Shown: one piece after another, positions 24,494 to 32,876 of the stretch
How the letters are laid out: every line of letters starts with the position of its first letter
How positions within the stretch are numbered: the stretch's first letter is position 1
Origin: Cyanobium usitatum str. Tous
GTDB lineage: Bacteria; Cyanobacteriota; Cyanobacteriia; PCC-6307; Cyanobiaceae
DNA length: 64,000 nt
Assembly (NCBI RefSeq): GCF_963920485.1
Contig: NZ_OY986431.1
Coordinates: forward strand, 620,001-684,000
Direction: 5' to 3'
Notes under the pieces: generated by a model
What the model was told of the DNA's origin: nothing
Databases searched by the model: none
Seen by the model: the letters and a program-made list of their open reading frames with translations, nothing else
Translations under genes and position numbers: made by a program

Positions 24494-24631
24494 TTGGCTT
24501 TTTACTTATTTGTTGCTCAAACCCATCATTTGACTTGCTCGGGCTGAGGGGTGGCTGCTCTTGGGCTATGGTTAGGGGGTCTGGCAGAAGCCGGCTAGCT
24601 CTAAGAGCTTGCGCACGCCAGAACAAGCACC

Positions 24632-24760
24632 ATGCATCCCCTGCGCTTCCTGGGGACGGCCGATCAGTCTGCCAAGTCAGATAAGCCTGCCAAGTCAGAT
24701 TTTTCGGCCAAGTCAGCTCAGTCCAGTTTGATTGTTCTGCTTAGCGATTGCTTCGTGTGA
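24632..24760 (+). CDS. Possible small protein with an 18-base repeat
   Basis: A 42-codon frame starting [12 protein letters not shown]. It encodes three copies of a six-residue unit ([18 protein letters not shown]) from an 18-base tandem repeat at 24671-24724, then a hydrophobic end, [10 protein letters not shown]. The repeat length is a multiple of three and keeps frame, which slightly favours coding. No family recognised. It lies in the 426-base stretch between tRNA-Leu and the next minus-strand gene, which also has a hairpin, ATTCCC-N5-GGGAAT (24761-24777). Confidence 0.35.
   Translation: MHPLRFLGTADQSAKSDKPAKSDFSAKSAQSSLIVLLSDCFV
24671..24724. repeat. Three 18-base imperfect tandem repeats
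   Basis: GCCAAGTCAG recurs at 24671, 24689 and 24707, each followed by eight variable bases. The period is exactly 18 with no spacers, so this is not a CRISPR array. Confidence 0.8.
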
Positions 24761-24819
24761 ATTCCCTTTGCGGGAATGGCAATCCTTCGGTGCGAGATCC
24801 ATATCGATTCAATTTTTCC

Positions 24820-24951
24820 ATGTTTCTTGTTTCCCCGTCCCCATCGCGCTCCAGCCGCACCAGCTATCCCAGCTGCCCGCTTCACTCCCGTCCCCAAGGA
24901 CGGCCCACCTCCCAACCGCTCACTTGGGAGGAGTTACTAGGCCAGCGCTGA
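24820..24951 (+). CDS. Possible small Pro/Ser-rich protein
   Basis: A 43-codon frame starting MFLVSPSPSRSS and ending LTWEELLGQR. It is rich in Pro, Ser and Arg with no recognisable domain, and its last 32 bases overlap the convergent minus-strand gene. I list it because it would otherwise leave the region undescribed; chance openness in GC-rich DNA is equally likely. Confidence 0.25.
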   Translation: MFLVSPSPSRSSRTSYPSCPLHSRPQGRPTSQPLTWEELLGQR

Positions 24952-25342
24952 GCAGGGCCGCAAAGTGGCTGCCCTCGTCTCCAGGGGTGTCTGAGATGTT
25001 TAACAGCGTGTCTAGATGCTCGCCCCAGCGCACCGTCAACTCATGTAAAACGGCGTCTTGGTCAGAACCAGCCAGCCAGCTGGAGTTGAGAAATACCGTT
25101 TGGCTGCTGTCTGAAAAATGGCTGCGGGCCCCTGGCAATTCGTCGTCTGCCATCAACTCCACCGTTGGCAGTCCACTGAAATCGCCCTGGGCTAGGGCCT
25201 TAGCCAAAGCTGTCAGAGCCACAGGCTCCTGACCTAACCCCAGGGCATGCACAGCGGCGCTCAAAAGTGCGCCGCTCTGGGCCCAGGCCCTGATCTGCTG
25301 ATGCCAGAGATTAAGCAGGGCTTGGAGTTTGGTTGCGGTCAT
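24920..25342 (-). CDS. Stand-alone domain related to the N-terminal region of large cyanobacterial adhesins
   Basis: A 140-residue protein. Its second half, LPTVELMADDELPGARSHF, TVFLNSSWLA, VLHELTVRWGEHLD and LLNISDTPGDEGSHFAALL, resembles a domain I know from the N-terminal part of large haemolysin- or cadherin-type cyanobacterial proteins, where the pattern reads EEIGH..D..LN..DTPGDEGA.FAAL. Here it stands alone, without a calcium-binding repeat or an obvious signal peptide. HEL...EH may be a degenerate metalloprotease-like site. It overlaps the upstream Nif11-like gene by 4 bases. The adhesin relation is from memory of the motif. Confidence 0.6.
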   Translation of the reverse strand: MTATKLQALLNLWHQQIRAWAQSGALLSAAVHALGLGQEPVALTALAKALAQGDFSGLPTVELMADDELPGARSHFSDSSQTVFLNSSWLAGSDQDAVLHELTVRWGEHLDTLLNISDTPGDEGSHFAALLSAGLVTPPK

Positions 25343-25611
25343 GGGGCCTGCAGTCGCTCCCGCTGGAGGTAGACCCGAATCAATTTCTCGTCCATCAGCC
25401 CCTGGCGGGCCAGGGACGCTTCGTTGCAGCGCTCAAACAGGTCCAGCAGGGTGCTGGTCTGGAAGCAGAAGCCTCCGGCAGCGGCAATCGCCACCACATC
25501 GGGGGCTGTGATCACCTCATTGAGCTGGTCTCGGAGGGACTGGTCCTGTTGAATCCGGCCCAGGAATGTGAACAGGATATTGAGTTCGCTGGCATTAGGG
25601 TCCAGTTCCAT
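25339..25611 (-). CDS. Nif11-like domain protein
   Basis: A 90-residue protein. Residues 9-55 (LNILFTFLGRIQQDQSLRDQ, LNEVITAPDVVAIAAAGGF) follow the Nif11 pattern F...V..D..L...L.....DVVAIA...GF. A C-terminal helical extension (LLDLFERCNEASLARQGL, EKLIRVYLQRERLQ) lacks the double-glycine leader cleavage site and the Cys-rich core of natural-product precursors. It overlaps the downstream adhesin-like domain gene in an ATGA, so the two are probably made together. Function unknown. Confidence 0.68.
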   Translation of the reverse strand: MELDPNASELNILFTFLGRIQQDQSLRDQLNEVITAPDVVAIAAAGGFCFQTSTLLDLFERCNEASLARQGLMDEKLIRVYLQRERLQAP

Positions 25612-25731
25612 CCAGGGTGCCTCGGGCTGGGCAGGGTTATGGCTTCAGGCTAGGGCTCAGGCCTCCGGAAAAATCCACGTTCACGTAACCCTTCAGAATC
25701 AACCCACTCCGCGCCCGATCGGCGTCAACTG

Positions 25732-26796
25732 ATGAATTTCCTGCCCAGTGCCCTGGAAATCCTTCTGGGCATCGTGCTCCTGTTTGGTGGCGGAGAGCTT
25801 TTTGTGGCTGGGTCCTCGGCCCTGGCCCTGTTGCTGGGAATCCCCCAGATCGTGATCGGCCTCACGGTGGTTTCCCTGGGCACCAGTGCGCCGGAGTTGT
25901 TCGTGAGCCTGATCTCCACTTTTCAAGATGGCGATGCGATTGCCGTCAGCAACGTGGTGGGCAGCAACATCTTCAATCTGATGGTGGTGCTTGGCCTCAG
26001 CGCCCTTGTGGTGCCACTGCGGGTAAAAAGTCGCCTGGTGCGAAGGGATGTGCCCCTGCTGCTGGGCGTTTCGCTGGCGGTGTGGGGCATGGCCTCCGGT
26101 GGCCGCCTCACCTGGCAGGCAGGCCTGGCCCTGCTGGTGGGCACCGCGATCAACCTGATCTGGGAGATGCGCACCGCCTCCGAATATTCAGATGAGGAGG
26201 GCGATTTCAATGAGGACGACCGGGCCACCCCTGCCGTGGCCGCCGCCAAGCTGGCTGGCGGTCTCGTGCTGTTGGTGCTGGGATCCCAGGTGCTGGTCAA
26301 GGGTGCCACTGCGGCGGCCATCGGCCTGGGCGTCACCCAGACCGTGATTGGCCTGACAATCGTTTCAGCCGGCACCTCCATGCCGGAGCTGGTGACCTCG
26401 CTGGTGGCGGCATACCGCGGCAAGGCCGATCTGGCCATCGGCAACGTGGTGGGCAGCAACCTGCTCAACCAGCTGCTGATACTGGGGGTATGCGGCGTCT
26501 TCTCCGGCGAGGGGCTTCTGGTGGATCCGGTAGTGATCAGCCGTGATCTGCCGGTGATGGTGCTCACCACCCTGGCCCTGCTGCCCATCCTCTGGACCAG
26601 GGGGGTGGTTACTCGACTGGAGGGGGGCATCCTGGTAAGTCTCTACGTGCTCTATCTGGCTGAGCAGGTGCTCTCAGAGACTTTGACCACGGCCCAGGAT
26701 GAATTCCGGTTTGTGGTTCTGGTGGTTGTGCTGCCCCTGGTGCTGGTGTTTTTGGTTTGGCAGATGCTGCGCTGGCGCCGCGATCGCTTCGCTTGA
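25732..26796 (+). CDS. CaCA-family Ca2+(Na+)/H+ antiporter, YrbG-like
   Basis: A 354-residue antiporter with two homologous halves. Each carries the alpha-repeat: SLGTSAPELFVSLIST with NVVGSNIFN in the first half, and SAGTSMPELVTSLVAA with NVVGSNLLN in the second. The acidic residues in these repeats bind the cation. The central acidic loop (about 145-165, EYSDEEGDFNEDD) is cytoplasmic and could sense calcium. The family exchanges Ca2+ for Na+ or H+; which is used here is open. Single gene, preceded by a 120-base gap. Confidence 0.9.
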   Translation: MNFLPSALEILLGIVLLFGGGELFVAGSSALALLLGIPQIVIGLTVVSLGTSAPELFVSLISTFQDGDAIAVSNVVGSNIFNLMVVLGLSALVVPLRVKSRLVRRDVPLLLGVSLAVWGMASGGRLTWQAGLALLVGTAINLIWEMRTASEYSDEEGDFNEDDRATPAVAAAKLAGGLVLLVLGSQVLVKGATAAAIGLGVTQTVIGLTIVSAGTSMPELVTSLVAAYRGKADLAIGNVVGSNLLNQLLILGVCGVFSGEGLLVDPVVISRDLPVMVLTTLALLPILWTRGVVTRLEGGILVSLYVLYLAEQVLSETLTTAQDEFRFVVLVVVLPLVLVFLVWQMLRWRRDRFA

Positions 26797-26878
26797 GTTT
26801 GGCGTTAGTGAAGGATCCCTTCTAGATTGAATCTCGAGTTTTTGTTGGCACATTTAGCCAAATATCAGTTTGAAATAC

Positions 26879-27940
26879 ATGGCTTGGTTGCGCCGGTTGG
26901 TTACTGCATTTTCTCTGCTGGGAGCTTTGGGCCTGGTGGGCTGTGCTGGTGAAGGCGGTGGTGTTCAAAGCCAGAAGATGGCCACTATCAAGGCCCGGGG
27001 CAGCCTGCTCTGTGGCACAGATGGAAAGTTGCCAGGCTTTAGCTACTTGGACTCAGACGGCCGCTACGCCGGGCTTGACGTGGATACTTGCCGGGCTGTT
27101 GCCGCTGCGATGTTGGGCGATGGCGAGAAGGTGCAGTTCCGAGATCTAAATCCCAGCGAGCGCTTTGCCGCCCTCTCCAGCGGTGAGGTGGATTTGCTTG
27201 CCCGTAACACCACCATGACCCTCAGCAGGGATGCGCCCGGGGGCAATGGGCTGAGCTTTGCCCCAACTACCTTTTACGACGGCCAAGGTGTGATGGCGCC
27301 CTCGGCTAGTGGTATCCGCGAGCTCAAGGATCTGGCCGGCAAGCCTGTTTGTGTTCCAAGCGGCACCACCAGCGAGCTCAACCTGGCCGACCGGATGCGG
27401 GAAGAGGGCATTGCCTATACCCCGCTGAAGTTCCAGACCCTCGACCAGATGTGGACGGCCTATTTCAGCGGCCGATGTGCGGCAGTGAGCACCGATCGCT
27501 CCCAGATGGCGGCCTACCGCAGCATCCTTCCCCAGCCGGCGCTCCATAGCTTGTTGCCGGTGGTAATGAGCAAGGAGCCTCTCACGCCCTCCACCATCAA
27601 TGCCGATCCGGCTTGGGCTGATGCAGTGCGATGGATCGTTTATGGCCTGATGCAAGCGGAGGAGCTGGGGATTACTCAGGCCAATCTTGAGGCGAAGCTT
27701 GCTGAAGCTAAGGCAAATCCAAATCAGGCTGAGCTGCGCAGATTCCTCGGGGTGGAGGGAGAGTTTGGTCGTCAACTTGGATTGCCAGCTGATTTTGTAG
27801 TTCAGGCCATAAGAGCTGTTGGTAATTATGGTGAGATATTTGAACGTAATCTTGGTCGAGATTCTAAACTCAAATTAGATCGAGGCATGAATCGTCTCTG
27901 GACTCAAGGCGGGCTGATTTACTCACCCCCGTTCCGTTGA
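26879..27940 (+). CDS. Amino-acid ABC transporter substrate-binding lipoprotein (AapJ-like)
   Basis: A 353-residue periplasmic receptor of the general L-amino-acid transporter type. Lipobox LVGCAG gives a lipid-anchored N-terminus. The SBP_bac_3 fold is visible in LLCGTDGKLPGFSYLDSDGR, YAGLDVDTCRAVAAAMLGDG, ERFAALSSGEVDLLARNTT and the C-terminal AIRAVGNYGEIFERNLG. The first gene of an aapJQMP-like operon. ATG at 26879; an in-frame TTG at 26870 is an alternative. Substrates are probably several amino acids. Confidence 0.9.
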   Translation: MAWLRRLVTAFSLLGALGLVGCAGEGGGVQSQKMATIKARGSLLCGTDGKLPGFSYLDSDGRYAGLDVDTCRAVAAAMLGDGEKVQFRDLNPSERFAALSSGEVDLLARNTTMTLSRDAPGGNGLSFAPTTFYDGQGVMAPSASGIRELKDLAGKPVCVPSGTTSELNLADRMREEGIAYTPLKFQTLDQMWTAYFSGRCAAVSTDRSQMAAYRSILPQPALHSLLPVVMSKEPLTPSTINADPAWADAVRWIVYGLMQAEELGITQANLEAKLAEAKANPNQAELRRFLGVEGEFGRQLGLPADFVVQAIRAVGNYGEIFERNLGRDSKLKLDRGMNRLWTQGGLIYSPPFR

Positions 27941-27951
27941 ACCGGTCTGCG

Positions 27952-28935
27952 ATGAGTTCTGCAGTCACGCCTTGGTGGCGCAACCGCCGACTGATTCCTT
28001 GGCTGCTCCAGGCGGTTGTTGGGCTTGTTGTGCTGGTGTTGGTAGCTTTTTTGCTCGGTAATTTGGTGCGTAACCTCACCAATGCCGGATTGCTACTTAC
28101 CTGGAGTTGGCTTGGTAATCCCTCTGGATTTGAAATCTCCGAAACGGTGATTCCATTCGATGCATCAATGCCCTATTGGCGTGCATTGATGGCTGGCTTG
28201 ATGAACACCTTAAGGGTGGTGTTATTTGGCTTGTTTGGTGCCACCTTGCTAGGGGTTGCAGTTGGCACTGCTTCTTTCAGTTCCAACGGACTGCTGCGTC
28301 TCCTGTCCCGCATATACGTTGAGCTGATTCGCAACATCCCCCTGTTGTTGCTATTGGTGTTTTGGTATTTCGTGGTTTTCCTGTCTCTCCCTAACGGCGC
28401 AGCAGCCCTGCAGATGCCTGGGGTGGTGCTGGCTAAATCTGGCCTCTATCTCAGTTGGTTTGATTCGGCTTTGCAATGGCAGTTGCCCCTGCTTGAGAAC
28501 GGGGTGTGGCAGGCGCCATTGAGGATTTCAGTGGAATTTGCAGCCTTGCTAAGTGGTCTAGTGATCTATTCGGGAGCCTTTATCGCCGAGGTGGTGCGCG
28601 GTGGTATTGCCTCGGTGCCTAAGGGGCAGTGGGAGGCAGCCACCTCGCTGGGCTTTTCGCCCCTGCTGACCCTGCGGCGGATCGTTTTGCCCCAAGCCTT
28701 GCGCGTGATTGTGCCGGGGCTGAACAGCCAATACATTTCGCTTGCCAAGAGTTCATCGCTGGCAGTGGCCTGCGGCTTCACCGACCTTTATTCGGTGGCT
28801 GAAACCACGCTCAATCAAACCGGCCGTGCCATTGAGGTGATGTTGATTTTATTGGGTTCTTATTTAGTGATCGACCTGGTGATCTCAGCCCTGATGAATG
28901 GGCTAAATGGCCTTGTGCAGCTGAGAGAACGCTAA
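27952..28935 (+). CDS. Amino-acid ABC transporter permease (AapQ-like)
   Basis: A 327-residue HisM-type permease. The family's long periplasmic loop is present, and the ABC-binding EAA loop reads GQWEAATSLGFSPLLTLRRI. ELIRNIPLLLLLVFWYFVVF marks the membrane core. The ATG at 27952 is used; a TTG at 27937 would overlap the aapJ stop. Second gene of the operon, two bases before aapM. With AapM it should form the membrane channel. Confidence 0.9.
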   Translation: MSSAVTPWWRNRRLIPWLLQAVVGLVVLVLVAFLLGNLVRNLTNAGLLLTWSWLGNPSGFEISETVIPFDASMPYWRALMAGLMNTLRVVLFGLFGATLLGVAVGTASFSSNGLLRLLSRIYVELIRNIPLLLLLVFWYFVVFLSLPNGAAALQMPGVVLAKSGLYLSWFDSALQWQLPLLENGVWQAPLRISVEFAALLSGLVIYSGAFIAEVVRGGIASVPKGQWEAATSLGFSPLLTLRRIVLPQALRVIVPGLNSQYISLAKSSSLAVACGFTDLYSVAETTLNQTGRAIEVMLILLGSYLVIDLVISALMNGLNGLVQLRER

Positions 28936-28936
28936 A

Positions 28937-30178
28937 ATGGCAAGTACAGCTCCTCTGGTGGTGCGAGCCAATTCCTTGCGCAGATTGCAAAAGGAGCTCT
29001 TTGGCAGTCGACTCGATGGCTTGATTTCCATCGCCCTGCTGGCAGCCCTGCTGGCAGCGGGCTTGGGCTTTTTCCGCTGGGCACTATTTCAGGCCCAATG
29101 GGTTGTGCTCAGTGCCAACAGCACCCTGTTTGCCGTAGGTCGCTATCCAGTGGATCAGCAGTGGCGCCTATGGCTGCTCACTAGCTTGCTGGCCCTGGCA
29201 ACTGGGCTGAGTTGGGGTCTGTTGAGGGCTTTCCCAGGTTCCGGGGCTGTTCAGCCTCTTTGGCCCCGCAATGACCGCTGGGCCGCCGCAATCTTGGCTG
29301 CCCTCGCCCTGTGGCGGCCCATGGCCCTCCAGCTAACCCTTGCCATCCAACTGCGTTGGTGGGGGATCGCTGCCCTACTGCTGTTCGCCCGCTGGGCCTC
29401 CGGGCGCTACGGCCCAGCAATTCCCCATGCTTGCCGCCGGCTGATTCCCCTGCTTTGGCCCTTGCTTTACCTGGTGGGCATGGTGCTGATTAGTGGTGGC
29501 CTGGGGCTGGTGCAGGTGCCGACTTCCGAATGGGGTGGCTTGCTGCTCACGGTGTTGATGGCGACCTTTGCCATCCTGCTCTGCTTTCCCCTGGGGGTGC
29601 TTCTCGCCCTTGGTCGCCGTAGCGAGCTGCCGCTGCTGCGCTGGGGCTCGGTGATCTACATCGAGTTCATCCGCGGGGCACCGCTGATTACATTGTTGTT
29701 TCTGGGGCAAAACATCCTCGGCTTCCTGCTGCCAGGGGGGCTGGCTCCCGATCGGGTTTGGCGGGCTGCCTGGGTGCTCACCTTTTTTGCTGCTGCCTAT
29801 GTGGCTGAGGCGGTGCGATCAGGTTTGGTAGCGGTGCCTGCGGGTCAGATGGAGGCGGCTCGCTCCCTGGGCCTGCCGGTGCCTCTGGCTCTGGTGCATG
29901 TGGTGCTTCCCCAGGCCATTCGAGTTGCCCTGCCAGCCACGGTGGGCCAATTCATCTCCCTGCTGCAAGACACCACCTTGCTCTCGTTGATCGGCCTGCT
30001 TGACCTACTCGGCACCGCCCGTACGGTGATGGCAAACCCAATGTTTCTTGGTAAGAACGCGGAGGTGTATGTAGTGCTTGCCATTTTGTTTTGGAGTTGT
30101 TGCGCGGCTCTCGGGCTGGGCAGTCGCGCCTTAGAAACTCGCCTTAATCCCCATTTCCCCTCCGCGCCCCAGGCATGA
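28937..30178 (+). CDS. Amino-acid ABC transporter permease (AapM-like)
   Basis: A 413-residue HisM-type permease with an N-terminal extension of extra helices, as is usual for AapM. FIRGAPLITLLFLGQNIL and the EAA loop GQMEAARSLGLPVPLALVHV are present, and the C-terminal half follows the common permease core. It forms the second half of the membrane channel with the AapQ-like protein. Its last 4 bases overlap the aapP start. Confidence 0.9.
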   Translation: MASTAPLVVRANSLRRLQKELFGSRLDGLISIALLAALLAAGLGFFRWALFQAQWVVLSANSTLFAVGRYPVDQQWRLWLLTSLLALATGLSWGLLRAFPGSGAVQPLWPRNDRWAAAILAALALWRPMALQLTLAIQLRWWGIAALLLFARWASGRYGPAIPHACRRLIPLLWPLLYLVGMVLISGGLGLVQVPTSEWGGLLLTVLMATFAILLCFPLGVLLALGRRSELPLLRWGSVIYIEFIRGAPLITLLFLGQNILGFLLPGGLAPDRVWRAAWVLTFFAAAYVAEAVRSGLVAVPAGQMEAARSLGLPVPLALVHVVLPQAIRVALPATVGQFISLLQDTTLLSLIGLLDLLGTARTVMANPMFLGKNAEVYVVLAILFWSCCAALGLGSRALETRLNPHFPSAPQA

Positions 30179-30921
30179 CCAGCTCACCCACCCTGATGAT
30201 CGAAGCCCGTGGGGTCGAGAAGTGGTATCCCAACGGCTTCCATGCCCTACGTGGTATTGATCTAAACGTTCACCAAGGCGAGGTGGTGGTGATCATGGGA
30301 CCTTCGGGCTCGGGTAAGAGCACTTTTCTGCGCACCTTCAACGCCATGGAGGATTTTCAGAAGGGCTCAATCGTGGTGGATGGCATTGAGATCAGCGACG
30401 ATTTGCGCCGCATCGATGCGATCCGCCGGGAGGTGGGCATGGTGTTTCAGCAGTTCAATTTGTTTCCCCACCTCTCGGTGCTCGACAACCTGACCCTGGC
30501 GCCGGTGAAAGTGCGCAAACGCCCTAAAGCGGTGGTGGAGCGCCAGGCCCTGGAGTTGTTGGAGCGGGTTGGGATCGCCGAGCAGGCCCACAAGTTTCCA
30601 GGTCAGCTCTCTGGCGGCCAGCAGCAGCGGGTGGCGATTGCTCGCTCGCTTTGCATGGAGCCCCGCATCATGTTGTTTGACGAGCCCACCAGTGCCCTGG
30701 ATCCCGAGATGGTGCAGGAGGTGCTGGCGGTGATGCAGGAGCTGGCCCGCGAAGGTATGACCATGGTGGTGTGTAGCCATGAGGTGCGCTTTGCACGCCA
30801 GGTGGCCAGCCGGGTCGTGCTTATGGCTGATGGTGAGGTGGTGGAGGAGGCGCCGCCGCAGCAGTTTTTCTCTAACCCGCAGCATGAGCGCAGCAAGCAA
30901 TTCCTTAGTCAGATCAGCTGA
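30175..30921 (+). CDS. Amino-acid ABC transporter ATP-binding protein (AapP-like)
   Basis: A 248-residue GlnQ-type ATPase that powers the operon's transporter. Walker A GPSGSGKST, the Q-loop in FQQFNLFPHL, signature LSGGQQQRVAIAR, Walker B MLFDEPTSALDPE and H-loop VCSHEV are all present. ATG overlaps the aapM stop by 4 bases. Last gene of the four-gene operon; no clear terminator follows in the 98-base gap. Confidence 0.93.
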   Translation: MTSSPTLMIEARGVEKWYPNGFHALRGIDLNVHQGEVVVIMGPSGSGKSTFLRTFNAMEDFQKGSIVVDGIEISDDLRRIDAIRREVGMVFQQFNLFPHLSVLDNLTLAPVKVRKRPKAVVERQALELLERVGIAEQAHKFPGQLSGGQQQRVAIARSLCMEPRIMLFDEPTSALDPEMVQEVLAVMQELAREGMTMVVCSHEVRFARQVASRVVLMADGEVVEEAPPQQFFSNPQHERSKQFLSQIS

Positions 30922-31019
30922 ATTCTCCCCAAGTACTAAACCCCAACTGCTCCTGCTTTTATGACAACTCCGATGCTCCAGCTCGTAATTGCTGAAATAA
31001 GTGTTTGATTAATTTGCGC

Positions 31020-32819
31020 TTAGATCCCAAATTGGCGGCAGATCAGCAGGGGAACCAGCAGGGTCATCACTACGGTGAGGGGGAAGCCGTAGCGGGCCAC
31101 ATCTAAAAAGCGATAGCGGCCAGGGCCAAACACCATCAGGTTGGTTTGATAGCCAACCGGGCTTAAAAAGCTCTGGCTGGCACCAAACAGCACGGTGAAG
31201 ATCAGCGCCATCGGTGCAATGTTAAGGCCTATGGCTAGCTTGCCGGCGATCGGTATCAGCATGGCTACTGTGGCGGCATTGCTCATCACCTCGGTTAGCA
31301 GGGTGGTGAACAAGAACACGGCCGTGATGGCCCAGTAGATCGGCCAGTCATTTAGGCCGCTGAGCAGTCCCTTGGCCAAGGCTTCGGCCAGGCCTGTTTT
31401 CTCAAGGGCCACGCTGAAACTGCCCAGGGACCCCAGCAGCAGGATTACATCTAGCCGGATTGAGCGCTGCAGTTCACCGCTGCGCAGGCAGCCTGTAGCA
31501 ACCATCGCCACGGTGCCAAGCAGAACTGAGGCCACAAGCGGAATTAGCCCCAAACTCGGCAGCAGGATTGCCAGCACGGCAATAACCAGGGCCAGGCGCT
31601 TGCGGCTCACCGTGGGCAGGTCGTCTTCTAGCTGTTCCAGTACCACCAGATCGTTGTTGGCTTGAAGGCCGCGAATGGCGTCCTTGGGCCCCTGCAGCAG
31701 CAGCACATCGCCCTCGCGCAGCACCGCCTTGCCAAGGCGCTCCCTAAGCACGGAGTTTCCGCGGCGCAGGGCTAGCACTGTGGCGTTGTATCGCTGGCGG
31801 AAACGCAGGTCGCGTAGGCAGCCACCAGCCAGGCTTGATCCGGAAGGCAGCAACACCTCCACCATGCGCTGGCTGCCTGAAAGGGTATCTGCGGTTTCGG
31901 GGGTGGGGGCAAGCACCACCATTTGCTCCTGCTGCAGGCGCAGTAGATCGGCCCGGGTGCAGCGCAGCAGCAGCCGGTCGCCCTGCTGCAGGGGGCGGTC
32001 GGCTAGGGGTGGGGTGAAACGTTCTGGGCCCCGATGCAGTTCGAGCACATCGACATCGAAGCGTCGTTGCAGCCGGCTGCCATGTAAAGACTGGCCGATT
32101 AATTCCGAGCTGGCTGGAATCATCACCTCGGTGAGATAGCCACTGCTGGTTATATCGCTGGCAAGGTCGTCGTCGTTGCTGCCGCGATCTGGCAGCAAGC
32201 GATCTGAAAGCAGGGCCATCACCAGGCTGCCCACGAGCCAGACGCCGATGCCGATTTTCGTGAAGCTGAACAGGCCGAAGGCGCCGTAGCCGAGCTTTTC
32301 GCTCACTTCGCTGGCAAGCAGATTCACCGAGCTGCCCAGCAGGGTGAGGGTGCCGCCCAGCAGCGTGGCAAAGGAAAGGGGCAGAAGCACCTTGGAGGGA
32401 GATATGCGGCGGCGGTGGCACCAGCCCTCCACTACCGGCAGCAGCGAGGCCACGATTGGGGTGTTGGGCACAAAGGCCGATACGGGCCCCATCACAGCCG
32501 ACAACAACAAGATCATGCGCTTGGGACTGCGCACCGCATCGGAGCCGATCAAGCCGCGCAGGCGATCGAGGGCACCCGAACGAAACAGCCCCGCTGACAA
32601 GGCGAACAGGGCCATCACCGTGATCAGGGCCGGGCTGCCAAAGCCCTCGAGTGCTTCCCCAGGCTTGAGCACCCCAGTGGCCATTAGCAGCCCTGCCGCC
32701 AGCAGGCCCGTGACCTCTGGCGCGATCACGCCCCACACGAACAGCACAATGGAGAGGACCAGCACCATCAGGGTGATCAGGGCACCGGGCTGGAGTGAGG
32801 CCTGCAGTAGCTCGGTCAC
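31020..32819 (-). CDS. SLC13-type anion permease with two TrkA-C (RCK_C) domains
   Basis: A 599-residue transporter. Two helical blocks (about 10-200 and 415-599) carry the SLC13 features SAFVPNTPIVASLLPVVE and TEVMSNAATVAMLIPIA. Between them lie two RCK_C/TrkA-C domains (about 222-305 and 320-400; LTEVMIPASSELIGQSLHG, VEVLLPSGSSLAGGCLRD). This architecture is that of bacterial and algal Na+/sulfate symporters (SLT-type), so sulfate is the likeliest substrate, not proven. It follows trkA and trkH on the same strand. Start is a GTG. Confidence 0.84.
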   Translation of the reverse strand: MTELLQASLQPGALITLMVLVLSIVLFVWGVIAPEVTGLLAAGLLMATGVLKPGEALEGFGSPALITVMALFALSAGLFRSGALDRLRGLIGSDAVRSPKRMILLLSAVMGPVSAFVPNTPIVASLLPVVEGWCHRRRISPSKVLLPLSFATLLGGTLTLLGSSVNLLASEVSEKLGYGAFGLFSFTKIGIGVWLVGSLVMALLSDRLLPDRGSNDDDLASDITSSGYLTEVMIPASSELIGQSLHGSRLQRRFDVDVLELHRGPERFTPPLADRPLQQGDRLLLRCTRADLLRLQQEQMVVLAPTPETADTLSGSQRMVEVLLPSGSSLAGGCLRDLRFRQRYNATVLALRRGNSVLRERLGKAVLREGDVLLLQGPKDAIRGLQANNDLVVLEQLEDDLPTVSRKRLALVIAVLAILLPSLGLIPLVASVLLGTVAMVATGCLRSGELQRSIRLDVILLLGSLGSFSVALEKTGLAEALAKGLLSGLNDWPIYWAITAVFLFTTLLTEVMSNAATVAMLIPIAGKLAIGLNIAPMALIFTVLFGASQSFLSPVGYQTNLMVFGPGRYRFLDVARYGFPLTVVMTLLVPLLICRQFGI

Positions 32820-32876
32820 AACTGTTCCTGGGGCATCTAGATCTTAAACCACGGTTTTTTGATCGGGATAGGAGAT

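Noticed and set aside
24369-24626. Upstream extension of ndhL across the tRNA gene
   Set aside because: It would read through a complete tRNA-Leu cloverleaf; the GTG at 24368 fits the NdhL family length.
24671-24724. Short repeats considered as a CRISPR array
   Set aside because: Units are 18 bases, head to tail without spacers, and no cas gene is in the window.
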